A DNA stretch of 61,423 nt from an uncultured Pelagibacteraceae bacterium (GCA_902514745.1 CABXRX010000003.1:1-61423), one strand, 5' to 3'; positions 37,074 to 46,064 are shown, counted from the stretch's first letter. The notes: generated by a model not told the origin, from the sequence alone. Program-made: numbers and translations.

Positions 37074-37502
37074 ATGACAAAAAACTTCAATTTTACTGAA
37101 AAATTAAGAGAAACTGGACTAAGACCCACAAAACAGAGGGTAAAAATCTGTGAGGTATTATTTAATAGGGAAAAAACTTTTCATTTCACAATTAATGATT
37201 TAGCAAAAAAAATTTCAGAGGATTTAAATGAAAAATTTTCTTTAGCTACTGTTTATAATACTGTCCACGCGTTTAAAGACAAAGGATATCTTAAAGAGAT
37301 AGCAATCAATAGTGATAAGAGCTATTTTGATACCAACACTTCTTCTCATCATCATTTTTATGACGAAGATACTCATGAATTAATAGATTGTAATAAAGAT
37401 GATTTAGATACTATTAATATTAAAAAAAATATCACTGGAAAAAAGATAAATTCGGTAGAGGTTTTGATCAGAGTTGCGAGTGATAATCAAAATCAAAATT
37501 AA
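37074..37502 (+). CDS. irr: Fur-superfamily iron response regulator Irr
   Basis: 142 residues. The winged helix contains LRPTKQRVKICEVLF and LATVYNTVHAFKDKGYL; the metal/heme region has SSHHHFYD with His92-94 and then HELIDC. This HHH and the position next to fabA are typical of Irr, which binds ICE boxes under low iron and controls heme, Fe-S and storage genes. It differs from the Fur at 21297. It has an Irr-like box immediately upstream, suggesting autoregulation. Confidence 0.9.
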   Translation: MTKNFNFTEKLRETGLRPTKQRVKICEVLFNREKTFHFTINDLAKKISEDLNEKFSLATVYNTVHAFKDKGYLKEIAINSDKSYFDTNTSSHHHFYDEDTHELIDCNKDDLDTINIKKNITGKKINSVEVLIRVASDNQNQN

Positions 37503-37531
37503 TTTAATAAAATCAATTATTTAAATCATAG

Positions 37532-37548
37532 ATTATAATTATTCTAAA
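37532..37548 (+). promoter_or_regulatory. Irr-like operator upstream of the rubrerythrin gene
   Basis: ATTATAA-TTA-TTCTAAA: the right half is a perfect ICE half-site, the left half matches 5 of 7. It sits 3 nt upstream of the -35 at 37552, a position that could suit activation or repression. Confidence 0.5.
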
Positions 37549-37551
37549 CTG

Positions 37552-37579
37552 TTGACTTTCCAAATTTAAGCTTTATATC
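37552..37579 (+). promoter_or_regulatory. Candidate promoter of the rubrerythrin gene
   Basis: TTGACT (37552-37557), a 16-nt spacer and TATATC (37574-37579). A strong AAGGAG ribosome-binding site follows at 37597. The rest of the 37503-37608 spacer has no gene. Confidence 0.5.
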
Positions 37580-37608
37580 GTTAATTATCATTAATTAAGG
37601 AGAATAAA

Positions 37609-38025
37609 ATGTCACTAAAAGGAACAAAGACAAAAGAAAATCTTGAAGCAGCATTTGCGGGTGAAAGTCAAGCAAACAGAAGATATCTTTACTTCGCTCA
37701 AAAAGCAGACATAGAAGGATACAATGATGTTGCATCTGTATTTAGATCAACAGCAGAAGGTGAAACAGGACATGCCCATGGTCACCTAGAGTATTTAGAA
37801 GAAGTAGGTGATCCAGCTACTGGTTTACCGATTGGTGAAACTAAAGCTAATCTAGCATCAGCAGTACAGGGCGAAACACATGAATACACAGACATGTACC
37901 CTGGTATGGCTAAGACAGCTAGAGAGGAAGGATTTGAGGAAATTGCTGATTGGTTTGAAACTTTAGCAAAAGCTGAAAAATCTCACGCTGGTAAATTCCA
38001 AAAAACTTTAGAATCTATTAGCTAA
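37609..38025 (+). CDS. Rubrerythrin-like diiron protein
   Basis: 138 residues, a four-helix bundle only; there is no rubredoxin domain at the C-terminus. Diiron ligand motifs are AFAGESQANRRYLYFAQKA, AEGETGHAHGHLEYL, the second pair QGETHEYTDMYPGMA, and AEKSHAGKF (two ExxH-type pairs with extra Glu). Rubrerythrins reduce hydrogen peroxide. It has the second strongest ribosome-binding site in the window and heads a three-gene set with the CCG-domain Fe-S protein and DUF3501. An Irr-like box lies upstream. Confidence 0.93.
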   Translation: MSLKGTKTKENLEAAFAGESQANRRYLYFAQKADIEGYNDVASVFRSTAEGETGHAHGHLEYLEEVGDPATGLPIGETKANLASAVQGETHEYTDMYPGMAKTAREEGFEEIADWFETLAKAEKSHAGKFQKTLESIS

Positions 38026-38032
38026 AAATTAT

Positions 38033-38060
38033 TTTAGTGGGCATTAAATAGCCCACTAAA
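38033..38060 (+). promoter_or_regulatory. Intercistronic hairpin after the rubrerythrin gene
   Basis: TTTAGTGGGC (38033-38042) and GCCCACTAAA (38051-38060) form a perfect 10-bp stem with an 8-nt AT loop. No T-run follows, so it is not a canonical terminator. It may stabilise the 3' end of the rubrerythrin message after processing, raising its level over the two downstream genes. Confidence 0.65.
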
Positions 38061-38086
38061 TACTCAAAAATATTTCAATTTAAATT

Positions 38087-39418
38087 ATGAGCAAAGAAGG
38101 TAGCTTAGACGCCCCTATTCGACATCCAATAGATTTTGAACATCCTGATTTTTTAAATCCTAAAAAATTAGATGCTGAAATGAGAAGAGCATTTGACATC
38201 TGTCATGGTTGCAGAAGATGCTTTAATTTATGTGACTCTTTTCCAAAGTTATTTGATATGATTGATGAGTCTGAAAATGAGGATGTTGAAAGTTTAAAAA
38301 GTGAACAGTTTGAGTCAGTTGTTGATGCTTGTACCTTGTGTGACATGTGTTTTATGACTAAATGTCCGTATGTACCACCTCATGATTTTGATTTAGATTT
38401 TCCTCATTTGATGTTGAGATACAGAACTGCTCAAAAAAAACTAGGTAAATTACCAAGTATACCAATACAATTAGCCAAAATTGACAGAAACGCAAAAATT
38501 GGTGTTATGTTTTCAAAAATAGTTAATTGGGTTTCTAGTATTAAAAACAAATTTTTTAGAAAAATTTTAGAAATTGTTGCAGGAATTGATAAAAGAGTTC
38601 AGTTACCAAAATATAATTCAGAAACGTTTTCAAAATTTTTTAGAAAAAATAAAGATAAAATAAATTTTGAAAATTCAAGCAAGGATAGAAAAGTTGTAAT
38701 TTACACAACTTGTTTTGTAAATTTTAATAAAAAAAATACAGGAGTTGCGGCTTTAAAAGTTTTAAAAAAAAATGGAGTTGAAGTTCAAGAGGCTTACCCA
38801 GGTTGTTGTGGAATGCCTTTTTTAGAGCAAGCAGATCTTCCTAAAGTTGTTGAGCAGGCAAAGAAAGTATCTAAAGATTTATTAGAATGGGTTGATAAAG
38901 GTTATAAAGTAATAACTTTAACAGCCAGTTGTGGTTTGATGTTGAAATTTGAATGGCCTCTTTTATTACCTAAAAATGAAAACATAAAAAGATTATCCTT
39001 AAATGTAATGGATATAGACGAGTACGTTGTTGATATAGCAAATAAAGAAGGTCTGACTGAGGGATTACAAGAAATAGACGGTGGAGTTACAGTTCATAAC
39101 GCATGTCATGCACGAGCTCAAAATATGGGCATCAAATCAAGAGATATGTTGAAACTTATTCCAAACGTTAAGTTAGACGTTGTTGAAAGATGTGCTGGAC
39201 ATGGAGGCACTTTTGGTGTGATGAAAGATACTCATGATTTAGCAAATAAAGTTGGAAGACCAACTGCTAGACAAATAAAAAATAAAAATAATAAATATAT
39301 GGCTTCTGATTGTCCACTTGCTGGCAAACATCTGAAGCAATTAGAAGTCGATACGAAAATTTCTAATGATGAGGCGTTACATCCTATAGAATTAATAGCA
39401 AAAAGTTATAGATTATAA
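38087..39418 (+). CDS. Ferredoxin plus CCG-domain Fe-S protein (heterodisulfide reductase D/GlpC type)
   Basis: 443 residues. An N-terminal ferredoxin-like region has two 4Fe-4S motifs: CHGCRRCFNLC (Cys39, 42, 45, 49) and CTLCDMCFMTKCP (Cys82, 85, 88, 93). The C-terminal half has two cysteine-rich CCG-type segments (AYPGCCGMPF and HNACHARAQNMG with CAGHGGTFG and SDCPLAG). This is the layout of the C-terminal subunit of glycerol-3-phosphate dehydrogenase and of HdrD. No dehydrogenase partner is adjacent; the neighbours are a rubrerythrin and DUF3501, so it may pass electrons to the rubrerythrin. That role is inference. Confidence 0.82.
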   Translation: MSKEGSLDAPIRHPIDFEHPDFLNPKKLDAEMRRAFDICHGCRRCFNLCDSFPKLFDMIDESENEDVESLKSEQFESVVDACTLCDMCFMTKCPYVPPHDFDLDFPHLMLRYRTAQKKLGKLPSIPIQLAKIDRNAKIGVMFSKIVNWVSSIKNKFFRKILEIVAGIDKRVQLPKYNSETFSKFFRKNKDKINFENSSKDRKVVIYTTCFVNFNKKNTGVAALKVLKKNGVEVQEAYPGCCGMPFLEQADLPKVVEQAKKVSKDLLEWVDKGYKVITLTASCGLMLKFEWPLLLPKNENIKRLSLNVMDIDEYVVDIANKEGLTEGLQEIDGGVTVHNACHARAQNMGIKSRDMLKLIPNVKLDVVERCAGHGGTFGVMKDTHDLANKVGRPTARQIKNKNNKYMASDCPLAGKHLKQLEVDTKISNDEALHPIELIAKSYRL

Positions 39419-39420
39419 TT

Positions 39421-40014
39421 ATGCCTAGAGAAGAAAAAAAAATTCTAAAAGAAGATATTATGCCTCTAGATGTTTATATACAAAACAGAAAAGAGCTTAG
39501 GAAAAATATTGTTAGCTTTAAAAAAGACAGAAGAATAGCGCTAGGACCATACGCTACTTTTTATTTTGAAAGTTATGAAACAATGTTAGCGCAGGTTCAA
39601 GAAATGCTTTACATTGAAAAAGGTGGAGATGAACAATTAAAAGATGAATTAACTGCTTACAACCCTTTAATACCCAATGGAAAAGAACTTACTGCTACAT
39701 TAATGTTTGAAATTGATAACCCAGTTTCAAGATCTGCATTCCTAAGTAAAGTTGGAGGAATTGAAAAAAAAGTCTTCATTAAAATAGATGGCCATTCAGT
39801 CAAAGCAATTCCAGAGGAAGATGTTGATAGAACTTCTTCAGATGGGAAAGCATCTTCAGTTCAATTCATTCATTTTAAACTTAATGATGAACAAATTCAA
39901 AAGTTCAAATCAGATGGTGTTGTAGTTGAGATTGGAATAGATCATAAAGAATATTCACATATGACAAAACTAAGTACAGAAAACATAAGTTCTTTATCAG
40001 CTGATTTTAGTTAA
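39421..40014 (+). CDS. DUF3501 family protein
   Basis: 197 residues, 2 nt after the Fe-S protein. Landmarks are LDVYIQNRKELRKNI, RRIALGPYATFYFESYETMLAQVQEML, YNPLIPNGKELTATLMFEIDNP and FIHFKLN. I recognise it as the DUF3501 family, which co-occurs with rubrerythrin and CCG-domain Fe-S genes in alphaproteobacteria. No known function, no signal peptide, no cysteine pattern. Its 3' end overlaps the convergent SH3 gene by 8 nt. It is likely the third member of one operon. Confidence 0.8.
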   Translation: MPREEKKILKEDIMPLDVYIQNRKELRKNIVSFKKDRRIALGPYATFYFESYETMLAQVQEMLYIEKGGDEQLKDELTAYNPLIPNGKELTATLMFEIDNPVSRSAFLSKVGGIEKKVFIKIDGHSVKAIPEEDVDRTSSDGKASSVQFIHFKLNDEQIQKFKSDGVVVEIGIDHKEYSHMTKLSTENISSLSADFS

Positions 40015-40450
40015 TTAAGCCCCAAATATGATTAGTTTTAACCCATCCTTGATAATCATCTGATTTAATTTTACACCACTTTTCCCGACATTTATCGACG
40101 ATTAACAATCTGCCTTTTTCTATTTGGGCCATAGGTTTTGCAAAAGCAGATGGTTTTTTAAATAAAACTTTATTTTGAGTTGCAATTACAGAATTATTCT
40201 TTTTTAATTGTGAAACATGTATCCAGCCACTGTTATTTTTTAAATCAATTATTCTTCTAAAATTTTCCTTTTTATCAATTTGTTTCAAGGGAAGGTTAAT
40301 CTTCTTATAAACATATTTAATATCTGAGTCAAAACTAGGGCCGTAACGAACATTTACTTTATTTTTTTTTAAAGAAACAAAAGTTTCTTCAGCAACAGAT
40401 GTTGATATTATAATTGTTAAACAAAATAGACTGTAAATAATTTTATACAT
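40007..40450 (-). CDS. Secreted bacterial SH3-domain protein
   Basis: 147 residues from ATG 40450, which overlaps the stop of the moeB-like gene (TGATG). Residues 1-20 are a signal peptide (ending TSVAEE). Two SH3_3-like repeats follow: NVRYGPSFDSDIKYV with GWIHVSQL, and WCKIKSDDYQGWVKTNHIWG. Such domains bind peptidoglycan. The family in alphaproteobacteria is usually DUF1058/SH3-type of unknown function. Confidence 0.8.
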   Translation of the reverse strand: MYKIIYSLFCLTIIISTSVAEETFVSLKKNKVNVRYGPSFDSDIKYVYKKINLPLKQIDKKENFRRIIDLKNNSGWIHVSQLKKNNSVIATQNKVLFKKPSAFAKPMAQIEKGRLLIVDKCREKWCKIKSDDYQGWVKTNHIWGLIN

Positions 40451-41205
40451 CAATTACAAATACATTTTTTTATTTTATTAAATTTTACTTTTCGAAAGTT
40501 AAGATTTAACAAATCTATGATTAAAATATATCTATTTAAATTTTTTCCAATATTTAAAATTTTTTTTAAAACTTCATTAGCTTGTATAGTGCCAATAATA
40601 CCTCCAATAGTGCCAAGTATTCCCTCATATTCACAGTTTAATATGTCATCGGAAATAGTTGCTTCTTGATAAAAACATCTTAAACAAGGATTTTTTTTAT
40701 TATTAAAGTCAAAGGTAAATATATGACCATCAAATTTACTTATAGCCCCAGTTACCAGAAATTTTTTATATTTTAAGCTCATATCGTTGATTAAAAATTT
40801 TGTTTCAAAATTATCTGTGCCATCAACTATATAATCATAATTTTTTATAATCTTTATAAATTTTTTTTTATCTATCTTAAAATTATAAATATTAATTTTA
40901 GTTTTAGAATTAATATTAGTTAATTTTTTTTTAGCTATTCTAACTTTAAATTTTCCCAAATCTTTTTCATCATACAAAGTTTGTCTATGAATATTTGAAA
41001 GATTGATTAAATCATGATCCACAATTCCTAGATATCCTACACCTGATCTGGTCAAGAATTCAGCGACTGGGCAACCCAACCCACCCATGCCAATAATAAG
41101 CACTCTTGAGTTTAAAATTTTTTTTTGACCTAAAATACCAATATTTTTTAAAATAATTTGTCTCGAATATTTTTCGAGTTGATTTTTACTTAATTTTGAA
41201 CTCAT
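40450..41205 (-). CDS. ThiF/MoeB-family adenylyltransferase
   Basis: 251 residues. The E1-like fold shows VLIIGMGGLGCPVAEFL (ATP loop), NLSNIHRQ and DGTDNFETKFLIND. The zinc-binding cysteines are in CLRC and in the C-terminal CIC. It probably adenylates the C-terminal Gly of ThiS or MoaD for sulfur transfer; the choice cannot be made from sequence. No rhodanese domain. The start overlaps the dut stop by 4 nt. Confidence 0.85.
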   Translation of the reverse strand: MSSKLSKNQLEKYSRQIILKNIGILGQKKILNSRVLIIGMGGLGCPVAEFLTRSGVGYLGIVDHDLINLSNIHRQTLYDEKDLGKFKVRIAKKKLTNINSKTKINIYNFKIDKKKFIKIIKNYDYIVDGTDNFETKFLINDMSLKYKKFLVTGAISKFDGHIFTFDFNNKKNPCLRCFYQEATISDDILNCEYEGILGTIGGIIGTIQANEVLKKILNIGKNLNRYILIIDLLNLNFRKVKFNKIKKCICN

Positions 41206-41639
41206 TTTCCAGTTGAGCCAAATCCACTTTCTCCTCTAACTGTCTCAGGCAAAGTATCTGTTTCTTCTAAATTCATTTTAATTACAGGAGTTAAAATCAT
41301 TTGAGCTATTCTGTCCTTATTATTTATTATAAAATCAGTATTACCGTGATTATAAAGAATAACTTTGATCTCACCTCTATAATCGCTGTCTATTGTTCCT
41401 GGAGTATTTAAAACACTAATATTATTTTTAGCAGCCAAACCAGATCTTGGTCTAATTTGAATCTCAAATTCGCTAGGAAATGCAACAGAAATACCAGTTG
41501 GAACCAAACAAGAATTTTGTGGCTTTAATGTTAATGGTTTATTTATAAAGGCCATTAAATCCATTCCAGATGCTCCATTAGTTTTATATGCAGGTAGCTC
41601 AACAGATGAGTCTAATTTTTTTATAAGAACTTTTGTCAT
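41202..41639 (-). CDS. dut: dUTP diphosphatase
   Basis: 145 residues, trimeric dUTPase type. Motif 1 is NGASGMDLMA, motif 2 RPRSGLAAK, motif 3 VLNTPGTIDSDYRGEIKVIL (key D and Y), motif 4 DRIAQMIL, motif 5 RGESGFGSTG. It hydrolyses dUTP and supplies dUMP. It starts where coaBC stops (one-base overlap). Confidence 0.98.
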   Translation of the reverse strand: MTKVLIKKLDSSVELPAYKTNGASGMDLMAFINKPLTLKPQNSCLVPTGISVAFPSEFEIQIRPRSGLAAKNNISVLNTPGTIDSDYRGEIKVILYNHGNTDFIINNKDRIAQMILTPVIKMNLEETDTLPETVRGESGFGSTGK

Positions 41640-42838
41640 TAATTTAATTGATTAATTATTCTATCAACTATTTCATCAGATATTTGAGATTTCTTTTTAT
41701 ATGAGAGTTTTTCTTTATTTTTATTACTATAGTGAATCGTTACTTCATTAAAATCAGAATTAAAGCCTATCTTTTTATTAGATACATCGTTTGCAATAAT
41801 CCAATCACAATTTTTATTATTTAATTTTTTTTCTGCATTATTTTCAATATTATCTGTTTCTGCCGCAAATCCAATAACAAGATCTGGTCTCATTGAATTA
41901 TGGCTTGAAACATAACTCAATATATCTACATTTTTTTTTAAATTTAAATTTAATGAATCTTGCTTTTTAATTTTATCTTCGTATTTTTTATTAATCTTAA
42001 AATCAGCTACCGCTGCAGAAAAAACTGCTACATCGGCCGGTAAGTTTTTTTTAGTTTCTAATAACATTTCATCTGCTGTTTCAACTTCAATAAGTTTAAT
42101 ACTATTATCAATTTTTAAATTAGTGGGACCTGAAATAAGAGTTGTATTAAACCCTTTCTTAAATAAAGATTTGGCAATTTCATATCCTTGTTTACCACTA
42201 GATTTATTTGTAATAAATCTTACAGGATCAATATATTCGATTGTTGGACCAGCCGTAACTAGTGCTTTTAATTTTTTATTTTTTTTAAGATTCAAGAAAT
42301 AATTATTTATTTCATAAAAAATTTTATCAGGCTCAGTCATTTTTCCCTCGCCATATTCTCCACAAGCCATTTCGCCAATTTCGGGACCAATAAGTTTATA
42401 ACCATAATTTATTAGTTTTTTTAAGTTTTGTTTTGTAGATTGATGTTCCCACATTCTAACATTCATTGCTGGGGCTAAATAAATTTCTTTATTTGATGCA
42501 AGCACTACAGTAGAGGCTAAATCATCACTAGTTCCTTGAGCTAGTTTTGAAATTGTATTTGCTGTGGCTGGGGCGATTAAAATCACATCTGCCCATCTTG
42601 ATAAAGCAATATGATCCATTTCTGATTCATTTTCGACACTAAATAAATCACTATAAACTTTACCTTGTGAAAGTGATGCAACTGAAAGAGGAGTTATAAA
42701 TTCTTTAGCACTATTGGTTAAAATTGTCTTAATTTCTGCTCCATTTCTTTTGAAAAGCCTAATTGTTTCAAGACTTTTATAAGCAGATATCCCACCACAA
42801 ATTATATAGAGAATTTTTTTGTCTATCAGATTTTTCAT
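41639..42838 (-). CDS. coaBC: Bifunctional phosphopantothenoylcysteine decarboxylase/synthetase
   Basis: 399 residues. The CoaC half (1-190) has DHIALSRWADVILIAPATANTISKLAQG with the catalytic His and LAPAMNVRMWE; the Cys of the flexible lid is in GEMACGEYGEGKM. The CoaB half begins ALVTAGPTIEYIDPVRFITN (landmarks TAGPTxE and VRxITN). It makes 4'-phosphopantetheine for CoA. It is 8 nt downstream of ubiB in the ubiE-ubiB-coaBC-dut run. Confidence 0.97.
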   Translation of the reverse strand: MKNLIDKKILYIICGGISAYKSLETIRLFKRNGAEIKTILTNSAKEFITPLSVASLSQGKVYSDLFSVENESEMDHIALSRWADVILIAPATANTISKLAQGTSDDLASTVVLASNKEIYLAPAMNVRMWEHQSTKQNLKKLINYGYKLIGPEIGEMACGEYGEGKMTEPDKIFYEINNYFLNLKKNKKLKALVTAGPTIEYIDPVRFITNKSSGKQGYEIAKSLFKKGFNTTLISGPTNLKIDNSIKLIEVETADEMLLETKKNLPADVAVFSAAVADFKINKKYEDKIKKQDSLNLNLKKNVDILSYVSSHNSMRPDLVIGFAAETDNIENNAEKKLNNKNCDWIIANDVSNKKIGFNSDFNEVTIHYSNKNKEKLSYKKKSQISDEIVDRIINQLN

Positions 42839-42846
42839 TTGCCGAA

Positions 42847-44415
42847 TTAAAATACCAATAACCCTATAATTACAAGAACTAATAAACCAATAATAGATTG
42901 GTTTCTAAAAGCAGTCATTTCAGATTTTTTATTATTTAAGGCAGTGTAAGAATTTGAGTTTTGTGGAATTTGACCGCTCGCTAAAAATGTTAGAGCTTGA
43001 TTAGCTTTATCCATAATCTCAGGAAATTCAGGTAATCTTTTTACAACCTCAGATGTGTTGTTTAAAGTATCTGTAATTGTGTTCATTGGATTTTTTGTTT
43101 CTCTTAACCAATTTTCAAGCACAGGCTTGGAAGTTGTCCATATATTAGTTTCTGGATTTAATTTTCTTGCAACACCCTCAACCACGACCATAGTTTTTTG
43201 CAACATTAATAATTGAGGTTGAGTTTGCATATTAAATTTTTCAGTTACATTAAATAATTGTTTTAGTAACTTACCTCCAGATATATCTTTGACTGCTTGT
43301 CCAAATATAGGCTCTCCTATTGATCTTAAAGCTTGAGCTAAATCATCAATTGGAACATTATTTGGAACCAATCCAGCCACCAAGTGTACTTCTGCAACTT
43401 TTCTATAATCCCTTTGTATAAAACCATATAAAATTTCAGCCAGAAATCTCTTGCTAACCTTATCTAATCTACCCATTATGCCAAAATCGATAGGAGCTAT
43501 TTGACCACTATTATCAATAAAAATATTTCCTTGGTGCATATCAGCATGAAAAAAACCATCTCTTACAGCATGTCTTAAGAAATGTTGAATAATGTCTTCC
43601 GCAATTTTGTTTGTATCTAAATTTCTATTCTTTAATTCTTCCGTCTCTCTTATGGATATGCCATCAATCCAATCAAGTGTCATTACATTTTCACTAGTAA
43701 AATTCCAATAAATTTGAGGAACTTTAAATCCAGCATCATTTTTAGTATTTTCCGCATATTCATTGGCTGCAGCTGCTTCAAATCTTAAATCCATTTCAAG
43801 GTTAGTTATTTCTTTTAACAAAAATACTACTTCAACAAGTTTTAATCTTTTTGTTTTTTTTACAAATGACTCGATAATGAATGCAAACAACATCATAGCA
43901 TCAATTTCTTCATTAAATATTTTTTTAATATCTGGTCTTAAAATTTTTATAGCAACATCTTTAATTGTTCCATTATCATTAATTTTAGCTTTATGTACTT
44001 GGGCAATTGATGCTGCAGCAACAGGTTCGCTTAAATCAATTATCGAATTATAGGTTTCTTCACCAAGATCTTTTTTAATTATTTCTTGTGCTTGGTTTAT
44101 AGAAAAAGGTGGAAGACGATCTTGTAAATTTTCAAGTTTAGCTGACAATTCTTCACCAATAATATCTGGTCTAGTTGCTAAAAATTGTCCAAGTTTTATA
44201 AATGTAGTACCCATAGACTCTAAGGAATTAGATAACCTTTCCCCTTCATTTGTATTAAACTTTTTTTGATTATTTTTAGAAAATGAAATTGAAAGTAATT
44301 GAAATAATATTGTTATTGCTACTGGCGGTTTTTTGAATTTTGAGGCAATACTCAAAATATCTGATTTAGCTACTTTTCTTCCTAATTTAAATAATGTTAT
44401 AAATTTTTTGATCAT
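42847..44415 (-). CDS. ubiB: Ubiquinone biosynthesis protein UbiB (ABC1/ADCK atypical kinase)
   Basis: 522 residues from ATG 44415, which overlaps the ubiE stop (TAATG); the open frame could begin at 44427 but coupling favours 44415. The KxGQ motif is in FIKLGQFLATRPDIIG, the Ala-rich loop is AAASIAQVHKA, and the kinase-like core has HADMHQGNIFID and IDFGIMGRLD. A C-terminal transmembrane segment (about 503-522) anchors it. It supports coenzyme Q assembly, with coq7 (54630) and ubiE. Confidence 0.95.
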   Translation of the reverse strand: MIKKFITLFKLGRKVAKSDILSIASKFKKPPVAITILFQLLSISFSKNNQKKFNTNEGERLSNSLESMGTTFIKLGQFLATRPDIIGEELSAKLENLQDRLPPFSINQAQEIIKKDLGEETYNSIIDLSEPVAAASIAQVHKAKINDNGTIKDVAIKILRPDIKKIFNEEIDAMMLFAFIIESFVKKTKRLKLVEVVFLLKEITNLEMDLRFEAAAANEYAENTKNDAGFKVPQIYWNFTSENVMTLDWIDGISIRETEELKNRNLDTNKIAEDIIQHFLRHAVRDGFFHADMHQGNIFIDNSGQIAPIDFGIMGRLDKVSKRFLAEILYGFIQRDYRKVAEVHLVAGLVPNNVPIDDLAQALRSIGEPIFGQAVKDISGGKLLKQLFNVTEKFNMQTQPQLLMLQKTMVVVEGVARKLNPETNIWTTSKPVLENWLRETKNPMNTITDTLNNTSEVVKRLPEFPEIMDKANQALTFLASGQIPQNSNSYTALNNKKSEMTAFRNQSIIGLLVLVIIGLLVF

Positions 44416-45119
44416 TAAAACTTCCATCCACTATGGATTGAAACAATCCCTCCAGAAAAGTTTCTGTAAGAACAGTTTTGAAACTTATTATTTTTCATTA
44501 ATTGAATTAATTCTTCCTGGTTAATAAACTTGTCTATGCTTTTAATTAGATATTTATATGGCTCTTTTTCACCAACGACAAATTGGCCAATGATTGGAAT
44601 TAATTTTGAATAATTTTTATAAATAAAATTAAGATTTGAGTTTTGTATTTTCGAAAATTCTAAGCAAAAATATCTTCCGCCTGGCTTTAGAACTCTATAG
44701 GCTTCAGAAAGAGCTTTATTTAAATTTTTTGTGTTTCTTAGTCCAAAACTAATAGTATAAAAATCAAATTTATTGTCTTCAAAGGGTAGTTTTTCTGCAG
44801 AAGAAATGACCCAGTTAATATTTTTGTAGCTAAAAAGCTTTTCTTTACCTTTGCCTACCATTCCTTTGTTAGGATCGACACAAGTAATTTTATTATCTTT
44901 ATTAGTGCTATCTAAATAGAGCTTACCTATGTCACCAGTCCCACAGGCTACATCGATTAAATTTTTACCCAAAGATGGGTTCATCATATTTATTAGACTT
45001 TTTTTCCAAAACCTATGTACACCAAATGACATAAAATCATTCATGAGGTCATATTTACTGTAGACTTGATCGAATACACCTTCTACAAGCCCTTTTTTAT
45101 TTTGAAGATATTGTTGCAT
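44415..45119 (-). CDS. ubiE: Ubiquinone/menaquinone biosynthesis C-methyltransferase UbiE
   Basis: 234 residues. The class-I methyltransferase core reads FDQVYSKYDLMNDFMSFG and LIDVACGTGDIG (SAM site), then SFGLRNTKNLNKALSEAYRVLKPGGR. It methylates the quinone ring. Divergent from mutM with a 31-nt spacer. Confidence 0.96.
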   Translation of the reverse strand: MQQYLQNKKGLVEGVFDQVYSKYDLMNDFMSFGVHRFWKKSLINMMNPSLGKNLIDVACGTGDIGKLYLDSTNKDNKITCVDPNKGMVGKGKEKLFSYKNINWVISSAEKLPFEDNKFDFYTISFGLRNTKNLNKALSEAYRVLKPGGRYFCLEFSKIQNSNLNFIYKNYSKLIPIIGQFVVGEKEPYKYLIKSIDKFINQEELIQLMKNNKFQNCSYRNFSGGIVSIHSGWKF

Positions 45120-45150
45120 AAAAAAAAATATATATTCAATATAGTGTGAA

Positions 45151-46014
45151 ATGCCAGAATTACCAGAAGTAGAAATTGTAAGACAATCTCTTAATAAAAA
45201 GATTAAACAAAAAAAGGTAAAAAAAGTAATAATAAGAAATAGAAATTTAAGACTAAAAATTCCTTTAAAGTTTAATACCTATTTTTTAAATAAAAAAATA
45301 ATTAAAGTAGGTAGATTTTCCAAATATCTAATAATTTATTTACCAGAAGATAATTATTGTTTAATTCATCTTGGTATGTCAGGAACGATACATATCATTA
45401 ATAATAAATCAGTTAATAAATATACAAATACTAGTTTTTATAATTCACCATTTTTACCAAAAAAGCACAATCATGTTGAATTGGTTTTTGAAAATTTTAA
45501 AATTATCTATAATGATCCAAGAAGATTTGGTTTCTTTCAACTTATTAAAAATAATTCTGAACTTATTAAAAGATTTAGCCATTTAGGTCCTGAGCCTTTC
45601 GATAAGAATTTTAATTTAAATTATGTTTATAATTTTTTTAAAGATAAAAATAAGGATATAAAAAATTTTTTACTTGATCAAAAATTTGTCTCAGGAATTG
45701 GAAATATTTATGCAAGTGAGATTTTGTATTTGAGCAAAGTTAACCCTTTTAAAAAAGTAAAATTATTAAGTAAAAAAGAATGTCAAAAAATTATATTTAA
45801 TAGTAAAAAAATTCTTCTTAAAGCCATTAGCAAGGGTGGATCAAGTATAAGAGATTTTAAAGATACATCAGGTTTAAAAGGTGGATTTCAAAAAGAATTT
45901 AAAGTTTATCAACAAGAAGGAGTGCAGTGTAAAAATACAGGGTGTTCTGATTTTATAAAAAAAAAAATAATCACCAATAGGTCAACTTTTTTTTGTGATT
46001 CTTGTCAAAAATGA
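45151..46014 (+). CDS. mutM: Formamidopyrimidine-DNA glycosylase
   Basis: 287 residues. The start MPELPEVEIVRQSL has the catalytic Pro2 and Glu3; the helix-two-turn-helix contains VSGIGNIYASEILY; the C-terminal zinc finger has four Cys (CKNTGC ... FFCDSC). It excises 8-oxoguanine. The 3' end is close to rpsT and dnaA, as in many alphaproteobacteria. Confidence 0.98.
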   Translation: MPELPEVEIVRQSLNKKIKQKKVKKVIIRNRNLRLKIPLKFNTYFLNKKIIKVGRFSKYLIIYLPEDNYCLIHLGMSGTIHIINNKSVNKYTNTSFYNSPFLPKKHNHVELVFENFKIIYNDPRRFGFFQLIKNNSELIKRFSHLGPEPFDKNFNLNYVYNFFKDKNKDIKNFLLDQKFVSGIGNIYASEILYLSKVNPFKKVKLLSKKECQKIIFNSKKILLKAISKGGSSIRDFKDTSGLKGGFQKEFKVYQQEGVQCKNTGCSDFIKKKIITNRSTFFCDSCQK

Positions 46015-46064
46015 TTAATTATTTTATTGACCACCATAAATTCTCAAGTTATACCCCTGCGGAT

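Noticed and set aside
46002-46064. Longer N-terminus of S20
   Set aside because: The extension is translated from the mutM end and lacks ribosomal character; S20 starts with MANTKSA.
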